From: Phycisphaerae bacterium
GTDB lineage: Bacteria > Planctomycetota > Phycisphaerae > JAJVII01
NCBI GenBank assembly: GCA_022072085.1
Contig: JAJVII010000033.1
Coordinates: 43,026 to 107,025, forward strand
Length of the DNA stretch: 64,000 nucleotides
Direction: 5' to 3'
The notes beneath the pieces were generated by a model. That model ran no database searches and was not told where the DNA came from. It saw only the letters and a list, made by a program, of their open reading frames with translations. Below are positions 17,241 to 26,324 of this stretch, one piece after another. Positions within the stretch are counted from its first letter, which is position 1; each line of letters opens with the position of its first letter. A program made the translations under genes and the position numbers.

Positions 17241-18308
17241 CTATTGCCCGTCGGGTTGCGTCGTCGCGGTGAGGATGCCCAGCCGCCAGGGAATCTCGCC
17301 GTACTTCTTGCCCGCGCGATCCTTGTCGGAGACGCCCTGGAAGACCACCTGAAGGTGCGCCGGGTCCACGTCCATTTGCTGGTCGAAGCCGGCGCGGATT
17401 AGCTCGATGTGGCTGATCGAGTCGGTCCATCGGCCGCCCGGCTGGGTCACGCTCTTCATTGAGGCGAATGCGTCGTCTCTGCCCGCAGCCAGCGGCGTCC
17501 ACTTGCCGTCGAGGCGGTCGGCGAGGAAGGCCTTGTAGTACCGCCACCCGTGCCCGCCCTGGGCCTCGACGACAGTCATGTACTTCGCCATGCCGGCGAG
17601 GCAGTAGGTGTGACTGGCTTCGAAGATGTCGGCCTGGAGGGCCAGCGCCGGCACGGACCACTTGTGCGGGAAGTCAGCCAGCGCGGTCTGCGACCGCCAC
17701 ATCCGCCCGTCCAGCGAGGTGAAGAAGAGATACGCCCGGGCGTCGTCGCAGATGACCCAGAAGTCCAGGCCGACCTTGTCGGTGGGCGTCTTGGGACAGT
17801 CCAGCCGCTGGGGCGCGGACCAGCCCCGCCAGTCGGCGATGTCGCGATTGGTCGAGAACGCGGGCCCGTACTTTGTCGGCTGCCAGTCCTCGCCGGAGGC
17901 CTGGCAGATGAGATACCACGTTTTCTGCGGAGCGAAGTAGAAGACCTGCGGGGCGCACCAGTAGCCGTCGTAGCCGGGCAGCAGGTGACGCTCGGCCTTG
18001 GGGGCGTCCTTCCAGTCGGCGAAGGTGAAATACTCGATGGCGTGCGAGCGCTTGACGCCGCGGACCGAGGTGAACAGGTGCCAGCGGCCGCCGTAGCGGA
18101 CGATGCTGGGGTCCTTGACGGAGTAATGCCTGTCACCTGGCGGGTCCGCTGGCGCGACCAGCGGGCCGCTGGCCGTCCACTGGAAATGCCCCAGCGGCAT
18201 GAGGACGGCCGGCACGTCGGCTGCGGGCTGGGTGGCCGGCGGCTCCACGGCGTTACCCCGCAAAGGTAAGGCCAGACTCAGCAGCAGGACCGTCGATGGA
18301 AATCGCAT
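17241..18308 (-). CDS. Secreted alpha-L-arabinofuranosidase, glycoside hydrolase family 62
   Basis: Predicted to remove arabinose side chains from arabinoxylan outside the cytoplasmic membrane. A 355-residue protein with a short Sec signal. GH62 signatures occur in order: YSVKDPSIVRYGGRWHLFTS with the likely catalytic base Asp66, CAPQVFYFAPQKTWYLICQ (118-136), STNRDIADWRGWSAPQ (152-167), DFWVICDDARAYLFFTS (182-198, Asp182) and ADIFEASHTYCL (227-237) with the likely acid Glu230. The five-bladed propeller length fits a single catalytic domain with no binding module. It sits between the FMN-binding protein gene (33 bp away) and the polyferredoxin gene (60 bp), all on one strand, which is unexpected for a glycosidase. 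GH62 is known mainly from fungi and actinomycetes. Confidence 0.88.
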   Translation of the reverse strand: MRFPSTVLLLSLALPLRGNAVEPPATQPAADVPAVLMPLGHFQWTASGPLVAPADPPGDRHYSVKDPSIVRYGGRWHLFTSVRGVKRSHAIEYFTFADWKDAPKAERHLLPGYDGYWCAPQVFYFAPQKTWYLICQASGEDWQPTKYGPAFSTNRDIADWRGWSAPQRLDCPKTPTDKVGLDFWVICDDARAYLFFTSLDGRMWRSQTALADFPHKWSVPALALQADIFEASHTYCLAGMAKYMTVVEAQGGHGWRYYKAFLADRLDGKWTPLAAGRDDAFASMKSVTQPGGRWTDSISHIELIRAGFDQQMDVDPAHLQVVFQGVSDKDRAGKKYGEIPWRLGILTATTQPDGQ

Positions 18309-18341
18309 CAGCCAATCCCTCCGCCAGCCGGCGGTCGCACG

Positions 18342-19748
18342 TCAATTCCTCTTCGCCTCTGCCAGCGCCTTGGCCGTCGCGTTGATGATCGCGTCGCAGG
18401 TAATCGTCGCACCGGCCGTCGTGTCGATGCCGCGGACCGACTGCTTCTCCACGATCCGCTGGGTCGTATTGGCGATCGACGCGTAGTACTGCTTCTCGTG
18501 GTGGTCGACGACCTTGACCGATTCGATGCGGCCGGCTTTGACGACGACCTCGATCTCCACCTCGCCGGCGTATCCGCGGTGGTGGTTGCGATAGGCGCCG
18601 TCGGGCACCTTGGACAGGTCGAAGTTGTCAAACAACCTGATGGCGTCGAGGTTGCCCTGCGCGCGGGCGTGGCTGCCGTTGATGCCGCCGGCCCGCTTGC
18701 CAATCGGCTTGACCGAGAGGACCTTGTTGTAGAAATCGACGGCCTGCGGGATGCGCCCCGCACCGCGACAGACGTCGCCCCCGATCACATAGGCATACGC
18801 CGCCGAGGCCGCCGCCACCTCATCGCCGGGGTTGCGGGAGTAATCGTCGGCCATCCGCTTGACCAGTTGCAGCGCCTTGTCCACGTCACCCATCGACGCC
18901 CACAGCTTGATCCCGCGCGTCGTGTAGAAGGGCGAGCGGTTCAGCAGATCCACCGCCATCTGCCGCGAGCCCAGCTTGAAGTAGCACTCGGCCAGTTGCT
19001 CGGTCTCACCGCCGTTGAGGGCGCCCAGCTCGCGCGTCTTCTGCCACCACCACGCCGCCCGGGCCCAGTCGCACAGCAGACGCTGATACATCCCGGCCAC
19101 AGCGGCGGCCGACTGCCGCAGCTTGGCCGAGTCGTTCTTATTGGTCGCCACGACGTGATGCAGCAGTTTCACGCCCTCTTGCCAGCGGCTTTGGTTGGGG
19201 TTGATGATGTCCCAGATGTACTGGCTGATATACTTGCTCGCGTTCCAGCCCTGCGGCTTCTGCCAGGTCAGGTCCAACCCCTGCGGCACGACCAACTGGA
19301 CGTCGTTCCACCAGGCCGGCGGGGTCTTGCCGGCCTTGTCGATCTCGGCCAGCACGTCGGCCTGCGTGCGGCCCCTGGTTCCCGTCGGCGGAGTCGTGGG
19401 CGTCACGGGCGGCTCGGGCTTGACCGGCGCCGGATCGTGCTTGGTGACCGGTTCATCGCCGCCGTCGCCCGGTTGCTCGGCCGGCTCATGGGCCGGCGGC
19501 TGGGGCGCCGGGGCGTCGCCGATGGTCAACTTCACGATGTGCTCGCGCGACAGCATCGTCTTGGACGTGACCCCGCCCCCGTAATCGACCATGAAAGTCA
19601 CACGCGACTCGGTCTGGTCGATCACCTTGCCGTTGAGCACGCGGCCATCATCCATCTCCACGGTGTCAGCCAGCGCCGATGCCGTCAGCATCGCCAGGCA
19701 GGCCAGCGTCGGAAGAATCGCCCGTCGACAGAATCCGCGAATCGTCAT
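18342..19748 (-). CDS. Secreted protein with C-terminal FMN-binding domain, likely ApbE substrate
   Basis: A 468-residue exported protein. A signal peptide (MTIRGFCRRAILPTLACLAMLTASALA) is followed by a small beta domain (DTVEMDDGRVLNGKVI...), a Pro-rich linker (about 80-125), a TPR-like helical middle region, and a C-terminal FMN-binding domain. That domain carries the flavinylation motif DTTAGATIT (442-450, consensus DxxTGATxT); Thr450 would be esterified to FMN. The flavin transferase gene apbE lies immediately upstream and overlaps by 4 bp, so enzyme and substrate are translationally coupled. Known FMN-bind proteins (NqrC, RnfG, NosR, PplA) carry electrons across or outside the inner membrane. 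The polyferredoxin two genes downstream is a plausible partner. Confidence 0.85.
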   Translation of the reverse strand: MTIRGFCRRAILPTLACLAMLTASALADTVEMDDGRVLNGKVIDQTESRVTFMVDYGGGVTSKTMLSREHIVKLTIGDAPAPQPPAHEPAEQPGDGGDEPVTKHDPAPVKPEPPVTPTTPPTGTRGRTQADVLAEIDKAGKTPPAWWNDVQLVVPQGLDLTWQKPQGWNASKYISQYIWDIINPNQSRWQEGVKLLHHVVATNKNDSAKLRQSAAAVAGMYQRLLCDWARAAWWWQKTRELGALNGGETEQLAECYFKLGSRQMAVDLLNRSPFYTTRGIKLWASMGDVDKALQLVKRMADDYSRNPGDEVAAASAAYAYVIGGDVCRGAGRIPQAVDFYNKVLSVKPIGKRAGGINGSHARAQGNLDAIRLFDNFDLSKVPDGAYRNHHRGYAGEVEIEVVVKAGRIESVKVVDHHEKQYYASIANTTQRIVEKQSVRGIDTTAGATITCDAIINATAKALAEAKRN

Positions 19749-20782
19749 GTGTTCGTCTCCCGTCCCTGCTCCGGCGTTTCGGGGAAACCGGCCGTCGTGA
19801 TGACCCGTCCGTCCTTGAGCACGAGCATCGCGTCGCTGCGCGGCGTCTGCGCCACCAGCGTCAGCCCGCGCTGCACGCCCAGCACGAAGACGGCCGTCGA
19901 CATCGCATCGGCCTCGGTCGCGTCGGGGGTGACCACCGTCACGCTGGCCAGTTCCGTCGGTGAACGCCCCGTGGCCGGGTCAAAGATGTGGTTGTCGCGG
20001 AAGTCGGCCGAGAAGTGCGTCGCGTAGTCGCCGCTGGTCGCCAGCGCCCGGCCGTCCAGAGCCGCTGCCGCCATCGTCCGTGACGGGTCGCGCGGGTCAG
20101 GAATGCCCGCGACCCATGACCCGCCGCCCTTTCCGCCGATCGAACCGACCTCGCCGGTGTTCACCAGGGCATGTTCGATTCCCCGCCGCCGCAGGGCCGC
20201 AACGACGCGGTCGGCGGCGTAGCCCTGGGCAATGCCGTTGAGCGTGACGCCCATCCCCGCGTCGGCCAGCCGCACGCGCCGCGGCGAAACCTCCAGCCGC
20301 TGCCAGTTCACCCGCGAGCGAACCGCATCGAGCCGAGCCGGCGCCGGCTCGCCCCCAGCCGCCGCCGCGCCGGCGAACAGGCTCCAGAGCGGGCCGACGG
20401 TGACGTCGAATGCCCCGCTACTACGGGCGCTCATCGCCTGGGCCCGGGCCAGCACGTCGGCCAGCATCGGGTGCGGGTCGCGCAGTTCGCCGTCGCGGTT
20501 GAGCCGGCAGAGTTGGCTGTCACCGTTGTAGAGCGTCATGACACGCTCGACGGTCTGCATCTCGTGGAACGCATCAGCCAGCGCCGCCTCGCCCGTCTGC
20601 CGTCGCGGGTGCAGCACGGTCATTGAGACCGTCGTGCCAAACGCGTAGCCGGATCGGCTGGCCTGTTGAAGGCCGGACGCAGGGGGCCGTCTGCCGATCA
20701 GCCATCCGCCCGCTGCCAGCGCGCCCGCCCCGGTGACGCCCGCTGTGATGCACAGGAAGCGCCGTCGCGAAAGTGAACTCAT
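19745..20782 (-). CDS. apbE: FAD:protein FMN transferase (ApbE), Tat-exported
   Basis: Transfers FMN from FAD to a Thr of extracytoplasmic flavoproteins, using Mg2+. The 345-residue product starts with a twin-arginine signal (SRRRFLCITAGVTGAGALAAGG), so it acts in the periplasm. ApbE features are FGTTVSMTV (near 48-56), SSGAFDVTVGPLWSLF (near 120), LNGIAQGYAADRVVAALRRRGI, NTGEVGSIGGK (near 205) and the metal-site region TPDATEADAMSTAVFVLG (near 290). Its stop overlaps the start of the FMN-binding protein gene by 4 bp. Upstream (20821-20838) is a palindrome resembling a BlaI/CopY-type operator. Confidence 0.93.
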   Translation of the reverse strand: MSSLSRRRFLCITAGVTGAGALAAGGWLIGRRPPASGLQQASRSGYAFGTTVSMTVLHPRRQTGEAALADAFHEMQTVERVMTLYNGDSQLCRLNRDGELRDPHPMLADVLARAQAMSARSSGAFDVTVGPLWSLFAGAAAAGGEPAPARLDAVRSRVNWQRLEVSPRRVRLADAGMGVTLNGIAQGYAADRVVAALRRRGIEHALVNTGEVGSIGGKGGGSWVAGIPDPRDPSRTMAAAALDGRALATSGDYATHFSADFRDNHIFDPATGRSPTELASVTVVTPDATEADAMSTAVFVLGVQRGLTLVAQTPRSDAMLVLKDGRVITTAGFPETPEQGRETNT

Positions 20783-20820
20783 AGGGAAGCTCCAAAGGCT
20801 CGCAGGTTCCGGAATCCGTA

Positions 20821-20838
20821 TATACTACCAGACTAGTA
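20821..20838. promoter_or_regulatory. Candidate BlaI/CopY-type operator and -10 region between divergent genes
   Basis: TACTA (20823-20827), six bases, then TAGTA (20834-20838) forms an inverted repeat in the 160-bp gap between apbE (minus) and the gene at 20943 (plus). It overlaps a plus-strand TATACT (20821-20826) that could be a -10 box. BlaI/MecI/CopY winged-helix repressors bind TAC-TA / TA-GTA type dyads. No such regulator gene is in the window, so the assignment is by resemblance only. Confidence 0.4.
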
Positions 20839-20942
20839 GGGGCAGCGACAAGATCGCAAATTCCGCGCTGCCCGGCGATTCGGACGGGAACCGATTTCCG
20901 TCCCCATACGTCTAACCCGGCGGAATTGAAGAGGAGTCTTCC

Positions 20943-22166
20943 ATGAAAGGTTTACGTACACGCGTCCTGTGCCTGATTCTCCTGACCGGAGCGCCAGCAT
21001 TGGCTGACCCGCCGGCTGCCGATGAGGATCTTTCGGCGAAGCTGACGCCGGTCGACGCGCCGACCACGCAGCCCGAGGCCGCGCCCAGGCTTGTCAGCCG
21101 CCAGGTCGAAGACCGGATCGAAGTGGCGCCGATCGGACTCCAGTTCCGCCTGCCGCCTACTTTCATGACCTGGCAGAAGCAGTTCCACAACAACATCCAC
21201 GTCGGCCCCGAGGCCCTGGCTGCAATCCGCGACGGCGGCGGTGAGTGGGACACCGAGTACGCCGCGGTCGTCAACGCCGCGCTGCCCTTCGACCGCTGTG
21301 TGGCAGCGGCCGGCGAGGAAGGCTGGGGTCGCGACGGCGTCTCCTTCACCGACGTGCAACTTCGCGTCTACGTCCTCGACCAGCCGATCAAGGAACTCAT
21401 CGAGCGGATCGACAAGCAGGCGCCGCCGGCCATCGCCGGCCTTGCCCACGCCGCCGTCGGCCGCAAGGCCCCGGCCGTGGTTCATTCGCAGGAGGGCGAG
21501 TGGTCGCGGGCAGCCTTCACCTTCACCCTTTGGTACGGCGATTACGGCGGCGAGGCGATGGTGGACTTCCGACTGCGGCGGCTGGGCCCGCGGACCGTCG
21601 CTGCCGTCTTCATGTATCCGCCGGCCGGCGGACGCCGGGTCGCCCCCGCCGACATCGTCAAGGCGGTCATGGCCAGCTTCGCGCTGACCGAGGCCGTCTC
21701 GACCAGCCAGCCCGACACGGCCGGCCTGATCGACGACCTGGGCAGCGACGACGGCGACCGGCGGATCGCTGCGACGCGGGCCCTGCTGGCGATGGACAAG
21801 GACGCCCTGGAGCCGCTGCGCAAAGCCGGCGCCAAGCAGGTTTCCCCTGTCGGCACGATCTCGACCCGCCGCATGGACATGGTCTACTCGCTGCTGGAGG
21901 GCCTGAGGCCCAACCCGCACGGCGCACGGGCCGGCTACGCGTCCGACGGCTTCGGCCTGCGCGTCGACGCCGGCTGCACGCGGGAGGAGGTCGTCCGGAT
22001 GGGCGTCAAGTATGGTTTCGCCATCCAGGGTCAGTTCACCCCGAACGCCTGCCCAACGTGCTACGCGAAACTCCAGCCGGGCAGGAAACTGGCCGACGTG
22101 CTCAGGGCCGTCCTGTCGGACGAGCCCAAAGTCATCTCCGTGAACCTGAACTACTTTGAAGCATGA
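20943..22166 (+). CDS. Secreted protein of unknown function
   Basis: A 407-residue protein with a Sec signal peptide (MKGLRTRVLCLILLTGAPALA). The mature part begins with a Pro/Thr-rich linker, then a domain of about 200 residues with GEWDTEYAAVVNAALPFDRCVAAAGEEGW and a beta-rich region (FTFTLWYGDYGGEAMVDFRLR), a single HEAT-like helix pair near 255-285 (DDGDRRIAATRALLAMD), and a C-terminal alpha/beta unit containing ACPTCYAKLQPGRKL (a CxxC pair). I do not recognise the family. It is divergent from apbE and may share its operator. It is preceded by an AAGAGGAG ribosome-binding site. Confidence 0.65.
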   Translation: MKGLRTRVLCLILLTGAPALADPPAADEDLSAKLTPVDAPTTQPEAAPRLVSRQVEDRIEVAPIGLQFRLPPTFMTWQKQFHNNIHVGPEALAAIRDGGGEWDTEYAAVVNAALPFDRCVAAAGEEGWGRDGVSFTDVQLRVYVLDQPIKELIERIDKQAPPAIAGLAHAAVGRKAPAVVHSQEGEWSRAAFTFTLWYGDYGGEAMVDFRLRRLGPRTVAAVFMYPPAGGRRVAPADIVKAVMASFALTEAVSTSQPDTAGLIDDLGSDDGDRRIAATRALLAMDKDALEPLRKAGAKQVSPVGTISTRRMDMVYSLLEGLRPNPHGARAGYASDGFGLRVDAGCTREEVVRMGVKYGFAIQGQFTPNACPTCYAKLQPGRKLADVLRAVLSDEPKVISVNLNYFEA

Positions 22167-22178
22167 CCGCCGGCCACG

Positions 22179-23534
22179 TCAGCCGATGGCCTGTTTGACG
22201 CGGGTGACGATCAGGTTGGCGTGCTCGTCGCTGTCGGCTTCGGCGATGATGCGGTAGATCGGCTCGGTGTTCGAGCTGCGCACATGGACCCACCCTCGGG
22301 GCCAGTCGATGCGGATGCCGTCGGCGTCGTTGATCAGGCCGCCCTCAGCCAGCGCCTCGACGCGGGCCAGCACCTGCTCGAAGCCGCCCGGCGGCAGCGG
22401 GGCCTTGGCTTTGATCATGAAGTAACGCGGGATGTCGCGGACCAGCCGCGAGAGCGACTTGCCCGTGCGGGCCATCAGCTCCAGCACCAGGGCAATGCCC
22501 GTCAGGCTGTCGCGGACGGGAACCACACGCGGGTCGATGACGCCGCCGTTGCCCTCGCCGCCCATGACGCACTCGCGCAGGGCCATCTCCTGGGCGACGT
22601 TGGCTTCGCCGACCGGCGAGCGGAACACGCGGACGCCGGCGGCCTTGGCGACGTCGTCGATCATCCGCGACGCCGACAGGTTGGTCGCAACCGGTCCGGG
22701 CCGGCTCGCCAGCACCGCCTGGGCCGCCAGCACCTGCGTGTATTCCTCGCCGATGTAGCGTCCCGTCTCGTCGATCAGCGCCAGCCGGTCGGCGTCGGGG
22801 TCCTGGACCAGGCCGATGTCCACGCCGGCCTGCCCGACCGTGCGGGCGACATCGGCCAGGTTCTCCGCGGTCGGCTCGGGGGGGCGGGGGAATCGGCCGC
22901 TCGGTTCGGTGTGCTCCAGCCGCACGCGGCAGCCCAGGGCCTCCAGCAACTGCGGCGTGCCGACGCCGCCGGCGCCGTTGACGCTGTCCAGCAGCACCGA
23001 CGGGCGGGCCCGGCGGATGCCCGAGATGTCGACGATCGACAGCACCTTCTGCACGTGGCGGGCCGGGGCGTCGGAGTCGGGCTCGACGGCGAACGGTGCG
23101 TCGTGGGCGGCCTGGACCTTGGCGAAGGCCCGCTCCAGGAATATCTCGCGCAGCCGGGCCATGCGCTGGGCGCCCTGGCACTGGCCGTCGGACTGCATGA
23201 ACTTCAGACCGTTATAGGGCGCGGGGTTGTGCGAGGCGGTGATCATCACGCCGCCGACGCAGTGCAGGTCGCGAACGGCGATCGCGCAGGTCGGCGTCGG
23301 CACGATGCCCAGCGGGCGGACGGTCAGCCCGCCGCCCATCAGGCCGGCACAGAGCGCCTGTTCGAGCATGCGGCCGCTGGGCCGGCTGTCGCGCCCGACG
23401 GCGACCGGCCCGCTGATGCCTCCGCCGCCCAGCAGGGCCGCGAAGGAGAGACCCAGTTCGCACGCGACCTGCGGCGTAAGCGTCTGCCCGACGACGCCCC
23501 GCACGCCCGACACGGAGATGATCAGTTCGCTCAT
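22179..23534 (-). CDS. glmM: Phosphohexomutase (phosphoglucosamine/phosphomannomutase family, GlmM-like)
   Basis: Interconverts sugar 6- and 1-phosphates through a phosphoserine enzyme, most likely glucosamine-phosphate for cell-wall precursor synthesis. The 451-residue, four-domain protein shows all family sites: SGVRGVVG at the N-terminus, the phosphoserine loop TASHNPAPYNG (Ser101), the Mg2+ loop DPDADRLAL, the sugar-specificity loop GGEGNGG and the phosphate-binding loop RSSNTEP. GlmM usually has GEQSGH at the sugar loop while mutases for mannose and glucose have GEMSGH or GEGNGG-like sequences, so the exact substrate is uncertain and the symbol is tentative. It is a single gene, convergent with the gene ending at 22166. 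Confidence 0.82.
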   Translation of the reverse strand: MSELIISVSGVRGVVGQTLTPQVACELGLSFAALLGGGGISGPVAVGRDSRPSGRMLEQALCAGLMGGGLTVRPLGIVPTPTCAIAVRDLHCVGGVMITASHNPAPYNGLKFMQSDGQCQGAQRMARLREIFLERAFAKVQAAHDAPFAVEPDSDAPARHVQKVLSIVDISGIRRARPSVLLDSVNGAGGVGTPQLLEALGCRVRLEHTEPSGRFPRPPEPTAENLADVARTVGQAGVDIGLVQDPDADRLALIDETGRYIGEEYTQVLAAQAVLASRPGPVATNLSASRMIDDVAKAAGVRVFRSPVGEANVAQEMALRECVMGGEGNGGVIDPRVVPVRDSLTGIALVLELMARTGKSLSRLVRDIPRYFMIKAKAPLPPGGFEQVLARVEALAEGGLINDADGIRIDWPRGWVHVRSSNTEPIYRIIAEADSDEHANLIVTRVKQAIG

Positions 23535-23663
23535 GGCGGGCGATCATAGCACACGCGATGGTCGCGCGGAAGGCTGAGGCGGAACTTCACCGTTGCCTCC
23601 GCTGTGCATCGGTCCCGATAATCGAGTGGGATCGTCAACTCGGGGATCGAAGGAGGACCGCGC

Positions 23664-26297
23664 GTGAAGACCCGATCGCTTCTGACGGCGGGACTGCTCT
23701 GTCTGTGCTCTGCCGCGGCCGCGTGGGGCGCGGGCATCAGCTTCGCCGTCAAGCCACAGGCTAGCCAGCAGGGGGACAGGACGACCATCCGCTTCGCCGT
23801 GTCCGGTCCGACCGATGTGGAGGTCGCGATTCTCGACGCCGGCGGCAAAGTCGTGCAGCACCTGGCGGCCGGCGTGCTGGGCGGGGACAACCCGCCGCCC
23901 GCGCCGCTGAAGGCCGGCCTGTCGCAGGAACTGGTCTGGGACGGCAAGGACGACGCCGGCAAGCCAGCCGAGGGCGGGCCGTTCAAGGTCCGCGTCGCCG
24001 CCGGCCTCAAGCCGGCCTTCGACGGCTTCCTGCTCTACAACCCGGCCGCCACTGGGGCAGTGCAGGCCGTGGCCGTCGGGCCCAAAGGCGAACTCTACCT
24101 GTTCCATCGCGACCCGACCGCCAACGCGATGATGGGCAGCGAAAAGATCGCAATCGTCTCCCGAGAAGGCCGCCACGTCCGGGCCGTCACGCCCTACCCG
24201 GCCGACCTGCCGGCCGACAAAGCCAAGGCGTTCGACGCCCTGTTCACCGACTCCGGCGACCTGGTCCCGCTGGTCCACAACTGGGAGGAACTGAGCATCT
24301 ACCCGGACCCGCTCAGTTCGCGCGGGGTGAGCCGGCCCGGCTCGTCCACGCCGGTGGTGGATTCGCGCGGGCGGGTCTACTGGCCGGTCATGGGCCCGGC
24401 CATCGCCTGCCTCCAGGCCGACGGCAGCGCGCCGTCCGAGGGGTTCATCGGCCCCCGGCTGCTGCCCGACGTCAAGGGGCTGCGTATGAGCAATGTCTGG
24501 CTGGCAGCGGGCGAACCGGTCGGCATTGCTGTCAGCGGCGACCGTAAATCGCTCTACCTGACCGGCCTGCACACCGGAGATCAGAAGACCCGCAAGTCGC
24601 TGGCCTGCGTGTTCAAGGTTCCCATCGACGCCCGAAACGCCGCCGAGCCGTTCATCGGCAGGCCCGACGCACCAGCTGAGGGTCCGGGCGCCCTGGCCGA
24701 CCCCGGCGCGCTGACCGTCGCAGGGGGATTGCTCTACGTGTGCGACCCCGGCGCCGGTTGCGTCGCGGCCTACAAGGAAGCGGACGGCGCCTTCGTCGGC
24801 AGCATCAGGGTTCCCGCGGCCCAGTCGGTGGGCGTCGATCCGCAATCCGGGGCCGTCTACGTGATCGTCAGGAAGGACGGCTACACCGCCGACCTGGTGA
24901 AATTCAACGGGGTCGTCTCCGGCAAGGAGGTGGTCCGCGTCGCCCTGCCCCGTCGGGCCGACGGTGTGGGGCACTACCAGGTCTCGGTGGACGCGTCGGC
25001 CAAGCCGGCGCGCATCTGGCTGCCCACTTTCTACAACAGCCGCGAGCTGGGATGCTTCGAAGACCTCGGCGACGCGCTCAAGCCGATGAAGGACCCGCGC
25101 GACCTGAAGGCCCCCTGGGCCGAGGGCCCGCGTGACTTGAGCCTGGACCGCAGCCGCGGCGAGCTGTACGTGAAGGTGAACTCGACCTGGTACCGCTTCG
25201 ACGAACCGACCGGCGCGATCAAAGACACGATCTCGCCGCGAGTGAAGACGGGGCTGATGTTCGGCCAGGCGGGCACGCAACTCGTCCCCTCGCCCGACGG
25301 CAGCCTGATCACGATGAGCTGGGGCGCGGGCCTGGTCCGCTTTGACCACGACGGCAAGCCGCTGAACTGGGAGGGGCGGGACACCCACTGCATCCCCACC
25401 GGCGGGCTGATGACCTTCTCGCTGAAGTACCTGGCCGTTCCCCGCGCCGACGAAATCTACGCCATCCTGCCGAACACGTACCGGGCCGGGCCCGACGCGC
25501 CCAAGCCGCCGCCCGGCGTCTGGTTCAACACGGTCAACGTGCTCGGCATGGACGGGCAGACGCGGCGCACCGCAATCTGGCAGTGCACCCAGGGGGCCTG
25601 CCTGCGCTCGGACCGCCACGGCAACATCTACCTGGCAGAACCGGTCAAGCCGCTTGGCCGATCGTATCCGGAGTTCTTCGACGGCAAGCTGAAGCCGCCC
25701 GGGCGCGGGCGGCCGGAGGAAGTCGGCGCCGCCCGCTTCTGGAACAGCTACATGTACGGCAGCGTGATCAAGTTTCCGCCCTCAGGCGGGGCCGTGTGGT
25801 TCGACAAGGATCGGCGGATCTCGCCCAGCGCAGTCGGCCCTCCGCCGCAGGAGCTGCTGGCCAAGCCCGTCGTGAAGATGCAGGCTCACATCGGCTACGA
25901 TCCCGCGGTCCCGGTGGAAATCCAGGGGGCCGACTGGATCCGCTTCGGCTTCGCTGCCACCGCACTGGCCGCCACCGGCAGCGACACCTGCATGTGCGAG
26001 GGGCCGGGGTTTGACGTGGACCCCTTCGGCCGCGTCTTCTACCCCAACCTCGGCCAGTTCCGCGTCGAGGTGGTTGACGCGGGCAACAACATGATCGGCA
26101 CGTTCGGCCAGTACGGCAACCAGGACTCCGGCGGGCCGAACGCGCTGGTTACGAAGCCGGATATTCCGCTGGCGTGGCCGCTCACCGTCGCAGTCTCCGA
26201 CACGCACGCCTACGTCGCCGACACGGTCAGCCGACGGGTCGTGAAGGTGCGCCTCGACCACACGGCCACGGAGACCTGCCCGATCGGCGGTCCGTGA
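23664..26297 (+). CDS. Large secreted beta-propeller (NHL-like) protein with N-terminal FlgD-like Ig domain
   Basis: An 877-residue exported protein. A signal peptide (residues 1-22) is followed by an Ig-like domain of the FlgD type: VEVAILDAGGKVVQHLAAGVLG, then LVWDGKDDAGKPAEGGPFKVRV, the pattern that positions a beta sandwich with bound turns. The remaining 750 residues form NHL-type propeller blades (VQAVAVGPKGELYLFHR, GALTVAGGLLYVCDPGAGCVAAYKEADG, LTVAVSDTHAYVADTVSRRVVKVRLD). Such proteins usually bind ligands or polymers outside the cell. No catalytic motif is seen. The GTG codon and the ATG at 23664 both lie behind a GAAGGAGG site, and the start at 23664 fits the signal peptide. Confidence 0.72.
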   Translation: MKTRSLLTAGLLCLCSAAAAWGAGISFAVKPQASQQGDRTTIRFAVSGPTDVEVAILDAGGKVVQHLAAGVLGGDNPPPAPLKAGLSQELVWDGKDDAGKPAEGGPFKVRVAAGLKPAFDGFLLYNPAATGAVQAVAVGPKGELYLFHRDPTANAMMGSEKIAIVSREGRHVRAVTPYPADLPADKAKAFDALFTDSGDLVPLVHNWEELSIYPDPLSSRGVSRPGSSTPVVDSRGRVYWPVMGPAIACLQADGSAPSEGFIGPRLLPDVKGLRMSNVWLAAGEPVGIAVSGDRKSLYLTGLHTGDQKTRKSLACVFKVPIDARNAAEPFIGRPDAPAEGPGALADPGALTVAGGLLYVCDPGAGCVAAYKEADGAFVGSIRVPAAQSVGVDPQSGAVYVIVRKDGYTADLVKFNGVVSGKEVVRVALPRRADGVGHYQVSVDASAKPARIWLPTFYNSRELGCFEDLGDALKPMKDPRDLKAPWAEGPRDLSLDRSRGELYVKVNSTWYRFDEPTGAIKDTISPRVKTGLMFGQAGTQLVPSPDGSLITMSWGAGLVRFDHDGKPLNWEGRDTHCIPTGGLMTFSLKYLAVPRADEIYAILPNTYRAGPDAPKPPPGVWFNTVNVLGMDGQTRRTAIWQCTQGACLRSDRHGNIYLAEPVKPLGRSYPEFFDGKLKPPGRGRPEEVGAARFWNSYMYGSVIKFPPSGGAVWFDKDRRISPSAVGPPPQELLAKPVVKMQAHIGYDPAVPVEIQGADWIRFGFAATALAATGSDTCMCEGPGFDVDPFGRVFYPNLGQFRVEVVDAGNNMIGTFGQYGNQDSGGPNALVTKPDIPLAWPLTVAVSDTHAYVADTVSRRVVKVRLDHTATETCPIGGP

Positions 26298-26324
26298 CGT
26301 GCAGGCCGCGGGGCCATACACGCT

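Noticed and set aside
22221..23549. 442-codon plus-strand frame
   Set aside because: Antisense to the phosphohexomutase gene, which has all active-site loops.
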